Shown piece by piece: positions 31,338 through 42,600 of a stretch of DNA of 45,363 nt; positions within the stretch are counted from its first letter, which is position 1; each line of letters opens with the position of its first letter. The DNA is from Didymodactylos carnosus (Eukaryota; Rotifera; Eurotatoria; Philodinida; Philodinidae), in the NCBI GenBank assembly GCA_905250885.1, contig CAJNOQ010000609.1, forward strand, positions 1-45,363. Reading direction: 5' to 3'. The position numbers and the translations under genes were made by a program. The notes beneath the pieces were generated by a model. It had not been told where the DNA came from and made no database searches. It saw only the letters and a list, made by a program, of their open reading frames with translations.

Positions 31338-31558
31338 CCCTTTACCTACCAAGAGGTAATCATGACTGATTCATAGAATTATTATAAAAAGATAATGAAG
31401 CATGTGATAAAAATCTGATCACCTTTGAGAGCAAGATAAATCCATAAGCTATGGATTGATAAAAGAAGATTTAGTTTTCCATCACGTTTTGGCACTTCAT
31501 TACATTTTTAAAATAATTCCACGAATGGGTCATGGATGAGCCCTTGGTAGGTAAAGGG
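31338..31558. mobile_element. piggyBac-like MITE (221 bp, TTAA target)
   Basis: TTAA at 31334-31337 and 31559-31562 flanks perfect inverted ends CCCTTTACCTACCAAG. The TTAA duplication and CCC-starting tip are typical of piggyBac elements. Subterminal GTAATCATGACTGATTCAT and GGGTCATGGATGAG partly mirror each other. No coding capacity. Confidence 0.85.
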
Positions 31559-31687
31559 TTAACTCAATGATAAATATAAAATTTTTTTCATGATAAGTCT
31601 GAATTTAGCACCATCAGACAGAGCTACATCATCGGTTGTGCTGCTATAGATAGAATATAATTATTTACAGACAATTTATTTATACAT

Positions 31688-31978
31688 CTATTCGTTGTAC
31701 ATTGTCTCTTTGCTATACAAGAAAATTTCTCCAAAAAAATTCAGAATGGAAAATCTTCCTTCGATATTAACAAAATAAAAATTATAAACCAACAATTTAA
31801 CCTGCTCAAAAAAATATTTTTGTCGACGCTTGTACGGTGCCGATGTTAACCAGTGACAGTGATTAATGGTATGACATACACGCTGATGTATACTGGCAAT
31901 ATCGCGCTGAATCTCTCTTTTTAAGATTGGCGTGTGCATGATTCTTTCACGTAAATAACATTTCTGTATTTTTGACAT
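31688..31978 (-). CDS. Unrecognised small ORF, possible first exon
   Basis: A 96-codon frame starts MSKIQKCYLRERIMHTPILK. The first 60 residues look protein-like (HQRVCHTINHCHWLTSAPYK) and end at FFEQ followed by GTTAAATT, a possible donor; residues beyond that are Phe/Ile/Tyr-rich and may be intron. No family recognised and no partner exon found. Confidence 0.3.
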   Translation of the reverse strand: MSKIQKCYLRERIMHTPILKREIQRDIASIHQRVCHTINHCHWLTSAPYKRRQKYFFEQVKLLVYNFYFVNIEGRFSILNFFGEIFLYSKETMYNE

Positions 31979-32227
31979 TAACGAAGGATGAGAGGATTAT
32001 GCAGGATTATTACTAAACGAACTTTATAGTACTAGATAAATGTAAGTGCAAATGAGAAATTTAATAACAAAAAAAGTTATTCTCTTTAGAGGTGAGAGTG
32101 GAGTGGGGTAAATTGGCACGAAATTCTACCACCTTATAGTATTTTAATCATAATTCTTTTAATTTTTGAAATTTTTCTGTGGTTTCTTGCAGGCATACGT
32201 GTCAGACTTTCCTCTATTGATCCATCC
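31979..32227. other. Intergenic
   Basis: A G-rich segment near 32092-32120 (GGAGTGGGGTAAATTGGCAC) loosely mirrors 32903-32925 (GCGCGGGGTAAATGT on the minus strand), suggesting an outer, older element around the 32228-32865 repeat block. Nothing else recognised. Confidence 0.3.
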
Positions 32228-32865
32228 CTAGTAAAAATCTTAGACACTTCTTAAAATTATCTTACTAAGATCTTATCTTTTAAGATTTTGATAAGATAAT
32301 CTCAGATCGTATCGCGTAAGAGTTTAATAAGATTTAATGACTCTACTTACATTCACCCCTTTGTTTTGCTCTCATTCATCTATATTAGTAACACCGAAAA
32401 TATTAGTGATTTTACGGTTATTTTTCTTCCAGACTCTGCTAGTACTTTCTCCCTCGAAAGTCTTCAACAACTTTTTACAGAGTGTACATGCCGGTCAAGG
32501 TACATAGTTGGACACCCGAAAATATAAAATTTCTCGCCATTCTTCAACACTGTTCAACTGCTGGTTGGATAATGCAGATTAAAAATTCAAAAATGCTAAC
32601 GAATCTTGAATGAATACTAGTTAAAAATGTCATCATTCTTACTAGTAAGATCCTAACAGATTCTTATCCAATCTTGAAAAAACCTTGGACAGTATAATCT
32701 TAATATAATCTTAGAAAAATCTTATTAAATCTTAGAATTTTTGGGTTTCACGATCTTAGTAAGATTTGTCTAAGATCTTAGACAAATGTAAGCGGAATCT
32801 AACTAAGATTTTAATAAGCTTTTTCTAAGATCTTAGTAAGATTCGAGTAAGTTTCTCACTAGGAA
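32228..32865. repeat. Short-word palindromic cluster (AAGATCTTA / CTTACTAAGAT)
   Basis: Two dense zones (about 32235-32345 and 32635-32860) are filled with AAGATCTTA, TAGTAAGATT, TCTTAGTAAGAT, TAATAAGATT and variants on both strands. The outer ends are roughly inverted: CCTAGTAAAAATCTTA on the left (from about 32228) and, on the minus strand from the right, CCTAGTGAGAAACTTA. The middle third is ordinary sequence. No target duplication was found. Confidence 0.65.
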
Positions 32866-33948
32866 TGTAAAAGTTCTCAAAAACGAGCTATCTCCAAGAC
32901 ATTTACCCCGCGCACTTTGCCAATCTGCTCCACAAGCGGCAATTTGGCAAGGCAAATTTCATTTGCATTCTTGCAAGTTCTTTTTAAACTCGCTTCGATA
33001 TACTCTATTATTTAGTAGTATAAATAAAAAGGTTGTTGTAAGTATTTTGCATCATGGCTTGATTACTCATGATCATTTTGAACTAAAAAGACCTGGAATG
33101 TCGCTATTTTCAGCTCGCTTCTTGCTGACGTTAGTCTCTCTAATAAGTCATATCAATTCATTTTCGAATATTTCACAACAGCAGCTATTTATTTTCAATG
33201 GTTAAGTACGTATCCGATGTATTCGAAGTTTAATAAACAGATCCTAACAGGTAATTATCCATTTTGTCATAAACGACGGACAAACTAATTTCAACGTTTT
33301 ATTTTTGTCAATCTCTGTATTCACGATTTGGCAAATTTTACTGTTGAGGACAAGCTTGATACTTTGTCTGTCGACCGTTTATATTAAATCTGATTGGCAA
33401 ATAGCTATTAGCTCATTACTTTTCTATAATGTGTTTCCAAAGTTTTCACACAACTAATTTCCAACCATGTACCTGCTACTTGTGTGCGAATAATTTCTTT
33501 CATCTTCATTGAACTGCATTTCTACGTGACCAGTTCACTATCAGTCAACGTATCAGAATTATTCCTTATATCTCAACATCTTTTAACTCTCGCAATACAG
33601 ATTCACAAAATTTTAATTTTTTTGTGTACTTAAAAGTCAGGTCGTATCGTAGTTTATATATATTTTGATAGAACATGAAATTCTCTACAAGATGGTCAAT
33701 TCATTTTTACGATTTGTTTTGAGTCTGATTTTTTTATGGACTAGAAGTAAACCAACTAGGGAAAAACATACTTTCAGTTTTTACTATTTCTTACACTAGT
33801 AAAGAAACAAGTACATTTTGTGTCATATACCGATTTGGAGCTCGTCAAATTTCCTACAAACCGAACTTTATATGATATCTTGCAGTAGGTTCAGCCTCTG
33901 TAGTTTTAGGCGTGGTATCAGTTTTGCTGGGAGTCCCAAGACCGATAT
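32866..33948. other. Intergenic, nothing recognised
   Basis: AT-rich; the 80-codon frame 32963-33205 has no splice or domain support. Confidence 0.3.
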
Positions 33949-34002
33949 TAGGTGGATAACCTCTAAAGTAAATGGAAACATACTTTAGAAGTTATCCACC
34001 AT
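33949..34002. repeat. Short hairpin
   Basis: GGTGGATAACCTCTAAAGTA pairs with TACTTTAGAAGTTATCCACC across a loop of about 10 nt. A further AAAGGTGGATAAACC copy lies at about 34037. Candidate tip of a larger element, not delimited. Confidence 0.55.
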
Positions 34003-35003
34003 ACTGAATCTTGTGGCAATATATTTTTTCCTGAAAAAGGTGGATAAACCTAGTGAAACTGAGTTTCGATGAAAATTCACCAATTCAGCTATAACTGACT
34101 ATACAATAGTAAAATATCCTTCAAAACCTAACCAAACCGCTTGGAGCACTCAGAATATGATCAGAAGAGTAGATTGAATAGTTAGAATGTCAACACAACC
34201 CTTAACTAATATATTCTCTTACAATGGATCTATAGAAAATCTCCGTAAATCCCAATAATATGAAAATATATGTTTTTACTTTTCTGACTCTATCAACATG
34301 TAAATCAAGGAAAAGTGAGTGTTTTCTAAGAGTTCCAAGCGGTTTGGTTGGATTTTGAGGGAGACTGGGATATTTTACTTCTATCAGACACCTTTAGTCA
34401 ACTTAATACTATTCTTTTTAAAGGTCTATTATCTTATAAACTAGAGAGTCATTTTTTTCGTTAGTAGACTCTATCGTGTAACAAATAATTTACTGATTGT
34501 CGTAGGTTGTGTGGATATTGTTGTCAATAATAGTGCGTTTCAAAATAGATTTCGATTCGTCTGTCGTTATTACGCTATTCCTCAATTCTACTCTTCCGGT
34601 TGGTCGTTATTCCTTTATTATACGGGGTCGATCGATGTGCTGTGCAAACAACGATGTTTTTATAACACATATAAATAGAAAAAGTGTTAGTTTTTAGAAT
34701 AAATTTACTCTCTTTATTATCGCGTTTATACAAGTGGATTTTAAGTTTAATGATGTTTAACATAAAATAGACGTGATGAATCGTTATAATATTTTTTTAT
34801 TGAATCTGAAATTATTTGGGGAGATTTGCTTGCATCTATCAGCAGTTACAAAAGAGAGTTTAACAGAGTGTACGTCGAAAACATGCACTTTTTCTATTTA
34901 TATGCGTTCTAAAAACATAGTTGTTTGCACAACACACAAGTTAATATTACTCTGATATATTTTTCTTTGATTTCTTTGAATTTACGTGTTAAAAAAATGT
35001 TGT

Positions 35004-35515
35004 TACCCTGTCTCGTAACTATAGCTTTAGCTATAGTTCGAGCCCAGTCATGCTTTTAGTAAAACCGATCTTTTAAGAACGCTTCGCAGTCAAGAAATGC
35101 ATAACTTTGCCCCCATCATTTCTCTATCAATAGTTCATCGGATCGATGTGGTTCTTTCGGACTTTATGTTTGTTATATTATGTAGATGTTCCCTTTCTGT
35201 AGACGAAAATTTATTTGATCGATGGTTCGATAGATATTTTGGAAATAATGTCTTTTTTACCCTGACTCGCAACTATAGCGAAGCTATAGTTCGAGCCCGG
35301 TTAAGCTTTTAGTATATCCGATCTTTTAAAATCACACCACTTCGAGAAATAAAAAAGTTTGTAAGAGGTACTTCTCTATCAACGGATTGTCCGATCAATG
35401 TACTTCTTTTGCACTTTATGTTTGTTATAGTGTGTAGATGTGCCCTTTCTGCGGACGAAAATTTATCTGATTTGTAGTTTTTAAGATATTCTGGGCACAA
35501 TGATCTTTTTTGCAT
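35004..35515. repeat. Tandem duplication of a ~255-bp unit
   Basis: Two diverged copies begin TACCCTG at about 35004 and 35259. Each opens with a hairpin: AACTATAGCTTTAGCTATAGTT in the first and AACTATAGCGAAGCTATAGTT in the second, followed by CGAGCCC. Shared later strings include CTTTATGTTTGTTATA, TGTAGATGT, CCCTTTCTG and GACGAAAATTTAT. A truncated third start (CTTTTTTGCATT) follows. Short frames here (35097-35312 plus, 35309-35515 minus) are not genes. Confidence 0.75.
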
Positions 35516-36127
35516 TATAGCATATACTAATAAGGGTGTAAGTCACTGGCGCACTAAGGATAATTAATCGAATAACACTTACATGTATGTTGTTGCAAGT
35601 GAGTAGCAATTAATTACACTATATAATTTAGATGTGCTGTTTTATAATATTCGATTTAATCCCTTACGACGTATAGAAAAGGTTTATTAATCATCTATAT
35701 ACCAAACACTATTAGTACTACTACTACAACTTAATCTAAAGCGTTGTACTATAAAGACAAAAGAAATTCCATTAATTCGTTATTATTCTAGCGCTCGCAA
35801 TTCATTCGTTACGCTTGCACCGAGATTCTGTTTCACTTCATCACCTTTGTTGAAGCTCCTTGTTAAACAAGTGTGTTTACTGAATAAAATTGTTGGCCTA
35901 TGTCAAAAGTTTCAAACTGACAGGTTTACCAGTCTGCACTATACTAAGGTGAGCACTGTGAAGACCATCAGATCTAACTTTCAGCGAGACAGGGACGGAT
36001 CTACCTAAATCTTGCCTGCATTATATCCATATTCTATTTATGATATGACTCATACACACACAAACGATAATTAAAACAATTCTTAATAAGCAGCGATTTT
36101 TATGTTGATTGTTTAATGCATCATTAA

Positions 36128-36279
36128 CCCTTGTACTACCAGCCAGGGTCTATTTAGACCCTGTTCTCAAGAAACAAGAAAATGAGATGAAATTTTTTTT
36201 TGTATGGATCGAAGTATGAAATACATTCTATGAATGCATTCTGTTTGTTGTGTCTAAAATAGGCTTAGAAGTACAAGGG
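36128..36279. mobile_element. piggyBac-like MITE (152 bp, TTAA target)
   Basis: TTAA at 36124-36127 and 36280-36283 flanks inverted ends CCCTTGTACTACCAGCC (left) and CCCTTGTACTTCTAAGCC (minus strand from the right). A near-internal palindrome GGGTCTATTTAGACCC follows the left tip. The family differs from the 31338-31558 element but shares the TTAA target and CCCTT start. Confidence 0.82.
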
Positions 36280-36815
36280 TTAAGTAAAACTGATTCTCTG
36301 TGACGTACCGAATACTCTAATAATTTACCGTGAAGTACGCAGAAGCACTCTGCATACAAACATATGTCACAAAGAATCAGAAAAGTTACTTTTTCTTTTG
36401 TTTTCAGTTTAGTTTAGTCTTTACAGTTGAAATCCTATTAGTTTAGTTCTGCTTTCTGTAGAATACTGTTATTAAAGAAATACTCCTTAAACAGTATGTT
36501 AAGAGAATGTCCTACTCACGAATTCACTACGGAAGCGATAATGCACAAGATTTCTCCTACTCTAGAAAAGCAATCATTTCAGCGAGACAGGAACTGATCT
36601 TCCCAGATGTTAGTCATTCTTTCTCATATATCAAACGTTTATATAAGAAAACATTTATAGAAAACGTTCGATTGAACTCGTACAGTAAAGAAAAAACGAT
36701 TAACCGAAATAATAGTAGAATTGGGTAATAGAGCAATAACGACAAATGGATCAGAATCTATTTTGAAGTGTTTCTTAATAATCATTGTCTTGTCGGTGTG
36801 TATTTTTGTCAGCTT

Positions 36816-37670
36816 GAAAGAGTAATCAGAAATGGTTTTCATAGTCATTCTTTCTCGTATATTCGACAAAAAACAATATTCTTCTCTATTTTATCTTCTG
36901 ATACATATAATAATAATCAGTTGTGCTGAAGAAAGAGCACTGCTTTTGTATTTAAATATAGAACATAAAAAATAAATTCAATACTGTTCGTTACTACTTT
37001 TTTTTCTTTTTCTTTCTTCCCCTAACTCTCGTCTACGAATTCTATGGTAGAAACGCTACTTTATTTTTTTCCTCTACAGTAATTCTTTCTGTACTTGAAA
37101 ATAAAAAGGCTAAATCTCCAATACAAATGGAATATTTATAAATTTATTTGATTTCTGTATTGCTTTTTCGAAAGTAGGTTAACTACACAACAGTGGTGAA
37201 AGGTTAAAGAGTATTAAGAGTCATCTAATTGTGCAGAAATAATCTTACTTGAGAAGAATTTAAAAATCTTATAAAAAAAAGGGATGTTATTTGTCATCCT
37301 CCAAATAAAAAAACGGTGACTTATATGTGTAACCCTCGAGTTAGAAAATGCCCATATATTTTCAGCGAATTAGCCAAGTTTACCTGATATAACGGACTAT
37401 GGTTGAAAAAAAAAAGTTAAGTTTTATTCGGCACACGACCTATTCTTTTATTTTATCAGATAGCATGCGCCCTTCTGTTATGATGAGTCACAAGTATAAC
37501 CGTCTTTTTCATCAACATTAAGTCATAGAGCTAAATACTTCCCAAATTTGAACGAACTGCAAATGTTTTACATACATACGATAAAAAACTATTAACTAAT
37601 CACAGCTGTAATATGTAACTTAGTCATTGTCTATTTTACTTTCGTTGTGTCTATTTTCAGAATTAATGCG
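36816..37670. other. Upstream flank of the next gene, nothing recognised
   Basis: An acceptor TCTATTTTCAG ends at 37660, 10 nt before the ATG at 37671, so at least one 5' exon should lie upstream, but it could not be placed. Confidence 0.35.
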
Positions 37671-38480
37671 ATGAGCAGTGAAGAAGTTCAACATCAACAA
37701 CAAGTATCACCATCACCTAATGTACAAAAGAATCACAGTTATCATTCAATTAATGATAATAGTGATAACTTGATGGATATTCATTCACATGACTTTGCTC
37801 GACATGGATGGCACAAAGTGATTGCTGCCATCGATGAAATGAGACGACTAACAGAATGTACGAAAAATCAACAACGTCGTCATTATGCGCTCGATACACG
37901 AACAACGCCCTCATCGGACATGTCAACTACATTATTATCCAGTCAACAACGCTCAGCAAAAAAAGTTGAATCAGTTCATGACGAACTACTATTCGCTAAA
38001 ACAGGCAATTTTAATTTAGATCAACTAAGTGATGATTTCTCGGAAATGAAAAAAACATTTCAAGATATATCAAACATAAAACAAGAAAATATTCAGTCTG
38101 TCATTTTAGCGACAAATCTTACAAAAACAGCACTGTTGATTGTATTTCGTTCAATTGAATCTATAGCACAAGTCGTTACAAGAGGTAATACAAGAATGGC
38201 AAGTTTTCAAACAGCAATTGCCATATTACGAGCAAAACGAGAGATATCGTTACCGGGTAAATTATTATGCGAGTGGTATCGCGCAGCACAAACACTTGAC
38301 TTGTTATTAAATGATCCTGATTGGTTATGTAAACGAAAAAAAGCAAAATGGGCCATTGAAGTGTGTACAGAAACGTTGATTTGGAGTAAAGGTGTATTTA
38401 ATGAAAATTTTAAAATGGCTCATCCACGACCCATATTTGATCGAAACGAAAGTACTGATATGGCTACGACAAAAGAATGA
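37671..38480 (+). CDS. Unrecognised protein with probable helical C-terminal domain
   Basis: ATG at 37671 follows an acceptor at 37660, so I prefer it over the Met 24 nt upstream, which would lie in the intron. The frame is 269 residues. The first ~110 are polar, with Gln/Ser/His runs. Residues ~110-260 look folded and helical (HDELLFAKTGNFNLDQLSDD, NLTKTALLIVFRSIESIAQV, LLCEWYRAAQTLDLLLNDPD), with one moderately hydrophobic helix that is probably buried rather than membrane-spanning. No family recognised. The coding sequence ends with TGA and has no visible intron. Upstream coding exons cannot be excluded. Confidence 0.65.
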   Translation: MSSEEVQHQQQVSPSPNVQKNHSYHSINDNSDNLMDIHSHDFARHGWHKVIAAIDEMRRLTECTKNQQRRHYALDTRTTPSSDMSTTLLSSQQRSAKKVESVHDELLFAKTGNFNLDQLSDDFSEMKKTFQDISNIKQENIQSVILATNLTKTALLIVFRSIESIAQVVTRGNTRMASFQTAIAILRAKREISLPGKLLCEWYRAAQTLDLLLNDPDWLCKRKKAKWAIEVCTETLIWSKGVFNENFKMAHPRPIFDRNESTDMATTKE

Positions 38481-38925
38481 ATTTTCAACTATTTGACATT
38501 GCGTCGCAATATAGTCTTGTCAAATTCTTTTATTCCATGCTCGTCTTTAATATTTCTATATCTATTAGTGGACAAGTCTAATTTTAAATTATATCTCGTA
38601 CTGGATTCTTAGTCTAATTTCTAAAAATTTGTCTTCTAGATTTTATATATTCATTATTTGTGAAAATTTTTAAAATTTATGTAGACAAGCCGAGCATACA
38701 GTGCACAGTAGCTTTCTCAATACTGACAGACATGTCTTACAGCGGTCATGTAACTATAACGATAACGAAGCAACTATCGTAGAAATATATAGTGTATTAT
38801 CAATAGAAATCAATTCAACAGATTAATAGGCACTCGTGCGCATATAATACTGTCTGTCACTAGCATAGAAAAATATTAATGTGCACATATTACTAATCCA
38901 CAGCCGCTCGAATACTTCCAAGAAG
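38481..38925. other. 3' flank of the gene at 37671-38480
   Basis: AT-rich and otherwise featureless. A GATAACGAAGCAACTATCG patch at about 38760 loosely resembles the hairpin word of the 35-kb repeat. No gene. Confidence 0.3.
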
Positions 38926-39300
38926 TTTTCAAATAAACTAATCTTTTTTCTGGAAAAACATATTCAAACAAAACGAAAAATCAAAAAATAATCATATTTT
39001 TCTTTCGTATCAAGTGATACAAAATATAATTAACCAGATTCTCGATTTAAGATACAAAACTTCGACAATCAATAAGAAATTTTTGCGAACTTTAGTTTCT
39101 TGTTTCTCAGAAAATTCAGATTTTACATCTCACTGTTCATTAAAGTTTTCTACCGATAATCGCGAACCCAGCTAATTATTTTACATTAAATAAAAATCAC
39201 TTTTTGCATCACTTGATACGAAAGAGAAATATGATTATTTTTTGATTTTTCGTTTTGTGTAAATTTCCAAAAAAAAGCTAAAGATTGGTTTATTTGAAAA
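38926..39300. mobile_element. Fold-back element (375 bp)
   Basis: Arms of about 100 nt: the left starts TTTTCAAATAAACTAATCTT at 38926 and the right, on the minus strand from 39300, starts TTTTCAAATAAACCAATCTT. Both continue through ACAAAACGAAAAATC, AAAAAATAATCATATTT and CTTTCGTATCAAGTGAT. No identical flanking duplication was seen. No coding capacity. Confidence 0.8.
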
Positions 39301-39643
39301 TCTCTCGGGCGCATATGAAGAGATTTGGAATTCTTTCGACTATATTAAGAGAAACTTATCTTTTAACTTCATATTTCATATAAGTTCAAAAGTTCGATCA
39401 CTCTCGTTTCTCTCAAACGTGGATGTCGATGTATCCTTATGTGTAGATAACGATACAAACAAGTTCACACAAAAAATATGTACTAAAGCTCTAATATAAT
39501 CAACAATGACAAAAAAAACACGCTGTTAGCAAACAAACAAACAGAATGAAATAAGTAACATCCCTCACTTGACCAATTCACACTAAAAGTGCAAAGAAGT
39601 AACCTTGAACAAAAAAAACAATTCATGTCGAGAAAAAAAGTCT
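39301..39643. other. Region between fold-back element and NFX1 stop
   Basis: Should hold the NFX1 3'UTR on the minus strand. Nothing else recognised. Confidence 0.35.
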
Positions 39644-42600
39644 TTATAAAAGTTGCACGGGAGGAGGAACTTTTAATTTTTCTCGTTTCACAACGTCACT
39701 TAATGTTTGTATTGGCAATTTACAGGTACCAAATGATGCGAAAGCAACAACATTTCGTTGTGGTTCGGGATCCTGCGCTTGTGTTTCACAATTGTAAAAT
39801 GCGGCTAATTCATGAATAAATTTTCGGTCTTGTGTTTTCATCGGTTTAAATGAGTAACATCGCTTTGATACTTTATATTTGATTGTATCATCAACTAATT
39901 GTTGTAAACATTTTTCAACCATTTGTACGAAGTCAGTGTTTCGTCGTGCAATATCTTTTAGCCAATCTGAATATTGTAATGCTTGTCCCGCTTGTAGTTG
40001 TGAACGATGTTCATCAACATTGATATTTAATGCTTGAGCAAAACTTCGATTACGTTGAGCAATTTTACAATCATCATCACATTCTAAGACGGGCGCTTGA
40101 TAATATTCTGGTTCATTTCGTTTGCGGACGATATCAATTGTACGAACAGATAGTGCCTCAGTCAACGATTGCGCCAAGTTATTAACGGATCGATGTTGAT
40201 CATCATTTGGTTTTGTATTACAATAAACATCTTTTGTTAAACGACCACATGCACATTTTGCTTGAACGAGATAACGACATACGGTTTTGGGACATGGATC
40301 GCGACCATGACATGGCAGATTGCAAGAATGGGGACATGATTGGCGTTTAACTTCGCATTTTAGGGGACACTTTTGATCTGGGGCTAAACATGTTCCCGTA
40401 TGACAAAATCGTTGGCAAAGATGAACGCCACATACTAAAAGTTTACCACACAATTGACCACATATAACATCTTTTAAATGACATGGTACCTAAATACGTA
40501 CACATAGTTACATAAAAAATTCAATCTTAAATCAGTTAAGCCTACATTATCACGAATGGTATGACCGCCGACACACATTTTCGACACAAGATGAGTACAA
40601 GGTGGACATTCTGGTTCATTATGACAGGAATGGTAAACTGGATGACCACAAGGATGTGTTCGTTGACATTTTTCAGTACATGTTGGTGATTTTGTACCGC
40701 AAGGCTGTGAATAAACATAGATTGTTGTTAGAGCATATTCAAAATGAAATGCTTCGCAAAAATTCTTACCACAGGTGGTGGTATGATAGATTTTCCACAT
40801 TCACATGTCAATTCTTCGTACGAGTTTACCATACACTTTCTACACAATGATTTGTGACATAAATCAGTACAAGTGTGTATTCCACAATTTAACTGTTTAC
40901 CGCAAACTAAATCACAAATGTGAATATCTTGATTACAACATAAATTTGTACAACGATGTTTTCCACACATTTTCTTTTTATTGCAACGTCTGTCGCAGAG
41001 AAATGGATTTGTTCGAGTATCATATAGTAGAGCCTCCGGACACGGCACTGGTTTTGTTGTATTTCCACATCGACATTTTAAAACTGTTGTTTTCTCACAT
41101 GGTGGGCATATACCATTATGACATTGCGATTCACATGTATGTTTATCAGTTAGTGGGCCACATTCTAACGTTTTATGACAACGTTTGTTACAAACAGGTA
41201 CAGGATCAAGACAAGATGTTCGTTGTTCAACATCGAGCAATTCAGTTAGCAATGTTTTACCACAACTACATGTTTTACAGTTTTCTGGCAATAACGGACA
41301 TGAGGAACACGAACCGTAATGACATTGCATCTGGCAATAATGATTTCCGCATGACAATAGTTTATTACATATTTTATCACAGGTATAATGGACGGTATCA
41401 CTTGTATCAGCTGTACATGGTACTTCACGCTCATTTCCATGTGAATAACAACTTTGTTTAACGGTGTCTGTACATAAATCACATGAAGAGGGATGACAAA
41501 TAACGTTACACGAATGTTTTTTGCAATTCTTTAGTTTATTGCAAACATTTTCGCATTTAATAATTGCTTGGGAGCTGCAAACAACGGATTGTTTTTCGCT
41601 ACCACATAAACACGAGCGTTTAACAACTGCTGTACACGTCGGACATGGTCCAGGATGACATAGTCTAAATGAGAAAAACAAAGTTAAAATCGTAAAATTT
41701 TCGCAGATGGTATATTTTTGTATAGACTACACCAGTTGTTAATTTGTTGCGTGATTCTTTCCCTTTTTCTTCACTTCAGAGACTCGCCGATAGAGCCCTG
41801 CGAGATGGGGACTAGAGGAAAGAATTTTACGGGATCGGGAGGGATATTTCTTTTTCCAATCTATTGAAACTATGTTTTATTATCACAAAAAATAAAAAAA
41901 TAAAAATTTTCGGAATTTAACGAGATCGTAATTAAGCCTACGGGACGGAATAGGGATAGGGATTGCAGAAAAGATTTTTTTGAGATCAGAGTTGGGACGA
42001 CAAATCTCAAACCCGCAGGACTGTACTCGCCAATATCGCAATAATCGAAATCTATTATTATTAGAAAAAAAACATCACTGAACACACTATGGTTTTCTCA
42101 AACTTTTTACTAACCATTCTAAAGAAGAAAACGCTCAATTAACTTTCTCAAGATTTATTACTCTCAATTTACGTTAAAAATTTCCACAACTGTTTTGTTC
42201 AAAACATAAAAAAACGATCTAACTTACAGCGAAAAGTCATATAGGTATCATCTCTTCTACGTAAGAAATTGTGGCTAAAGAAGCCCACTTGGTTGCTACC
42301 AAGAGAAGGTCTCCAGGTGTAGCCTCTAGGAAGAAGTTAAAATAAGCTCGAAAATGTTAAGTTAACGACACTAATTTTCAGAATCTGAAAACCGTAACTA
42401 GAATTATTAATTGTTTAAAAATTTGTAACCTTTCAATTTTTGAACACTCAGAAATTGTTCCTTATATATCAGATTTGTCCTTTTGAAAAAAACAAAGAGC
42501 TAAACTCACTCTGTGCATATATGTGTACAATCTGCCGATTTTGTATTCAAATGTTTGCCACACACATCACCGCATGCATGTGATGTTTCGCCTGGCATAA

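Larger units (their letters stand above)
34505..36815. repeat. Long-range inverted repeat, possible composite element
   Basis: The segment at about 34505-34640 matches 36650-36815 in inverted orientation: AGTAGAATTG, AATAACGACA, AATCTATTTTGAA, and the TGACA/TTGTC and GTGTG regions align with moderate divergence. Inside the left part a second inverted pair links 34635-34697 and 34878-34945 (GTGCAAACAAC, ATATAAATAGAAAAAGTG). The interval also contains the 35004-35515 tandem duplication and a piggyBac-like MITE. It may be an old fold-back transposon with nested insertions. Confidence 0.5.

Noticed and set aside
31343-31356. Spliced-leader-like string TACCAAGAGG
   Set aside because: It lies inside the inverted end of a piggyBac-like MITE and has no snRNA-like context.
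35259-35300. tRNA-like T-arm string AGTTCGAGCCC
   Set aside because: No acceptor stem, D-arm or anticodon arm can be built around it; the string is part of a hairpin in a tandem repeat.
40805-41461. 218-codon plus-strand frame, Tyr/His/Val-rich
   Set aside because: It is the antisense shadow of NFX1 zinc-finger exon 3; the minus strand is clearly coding with regular Cys/His motifs.
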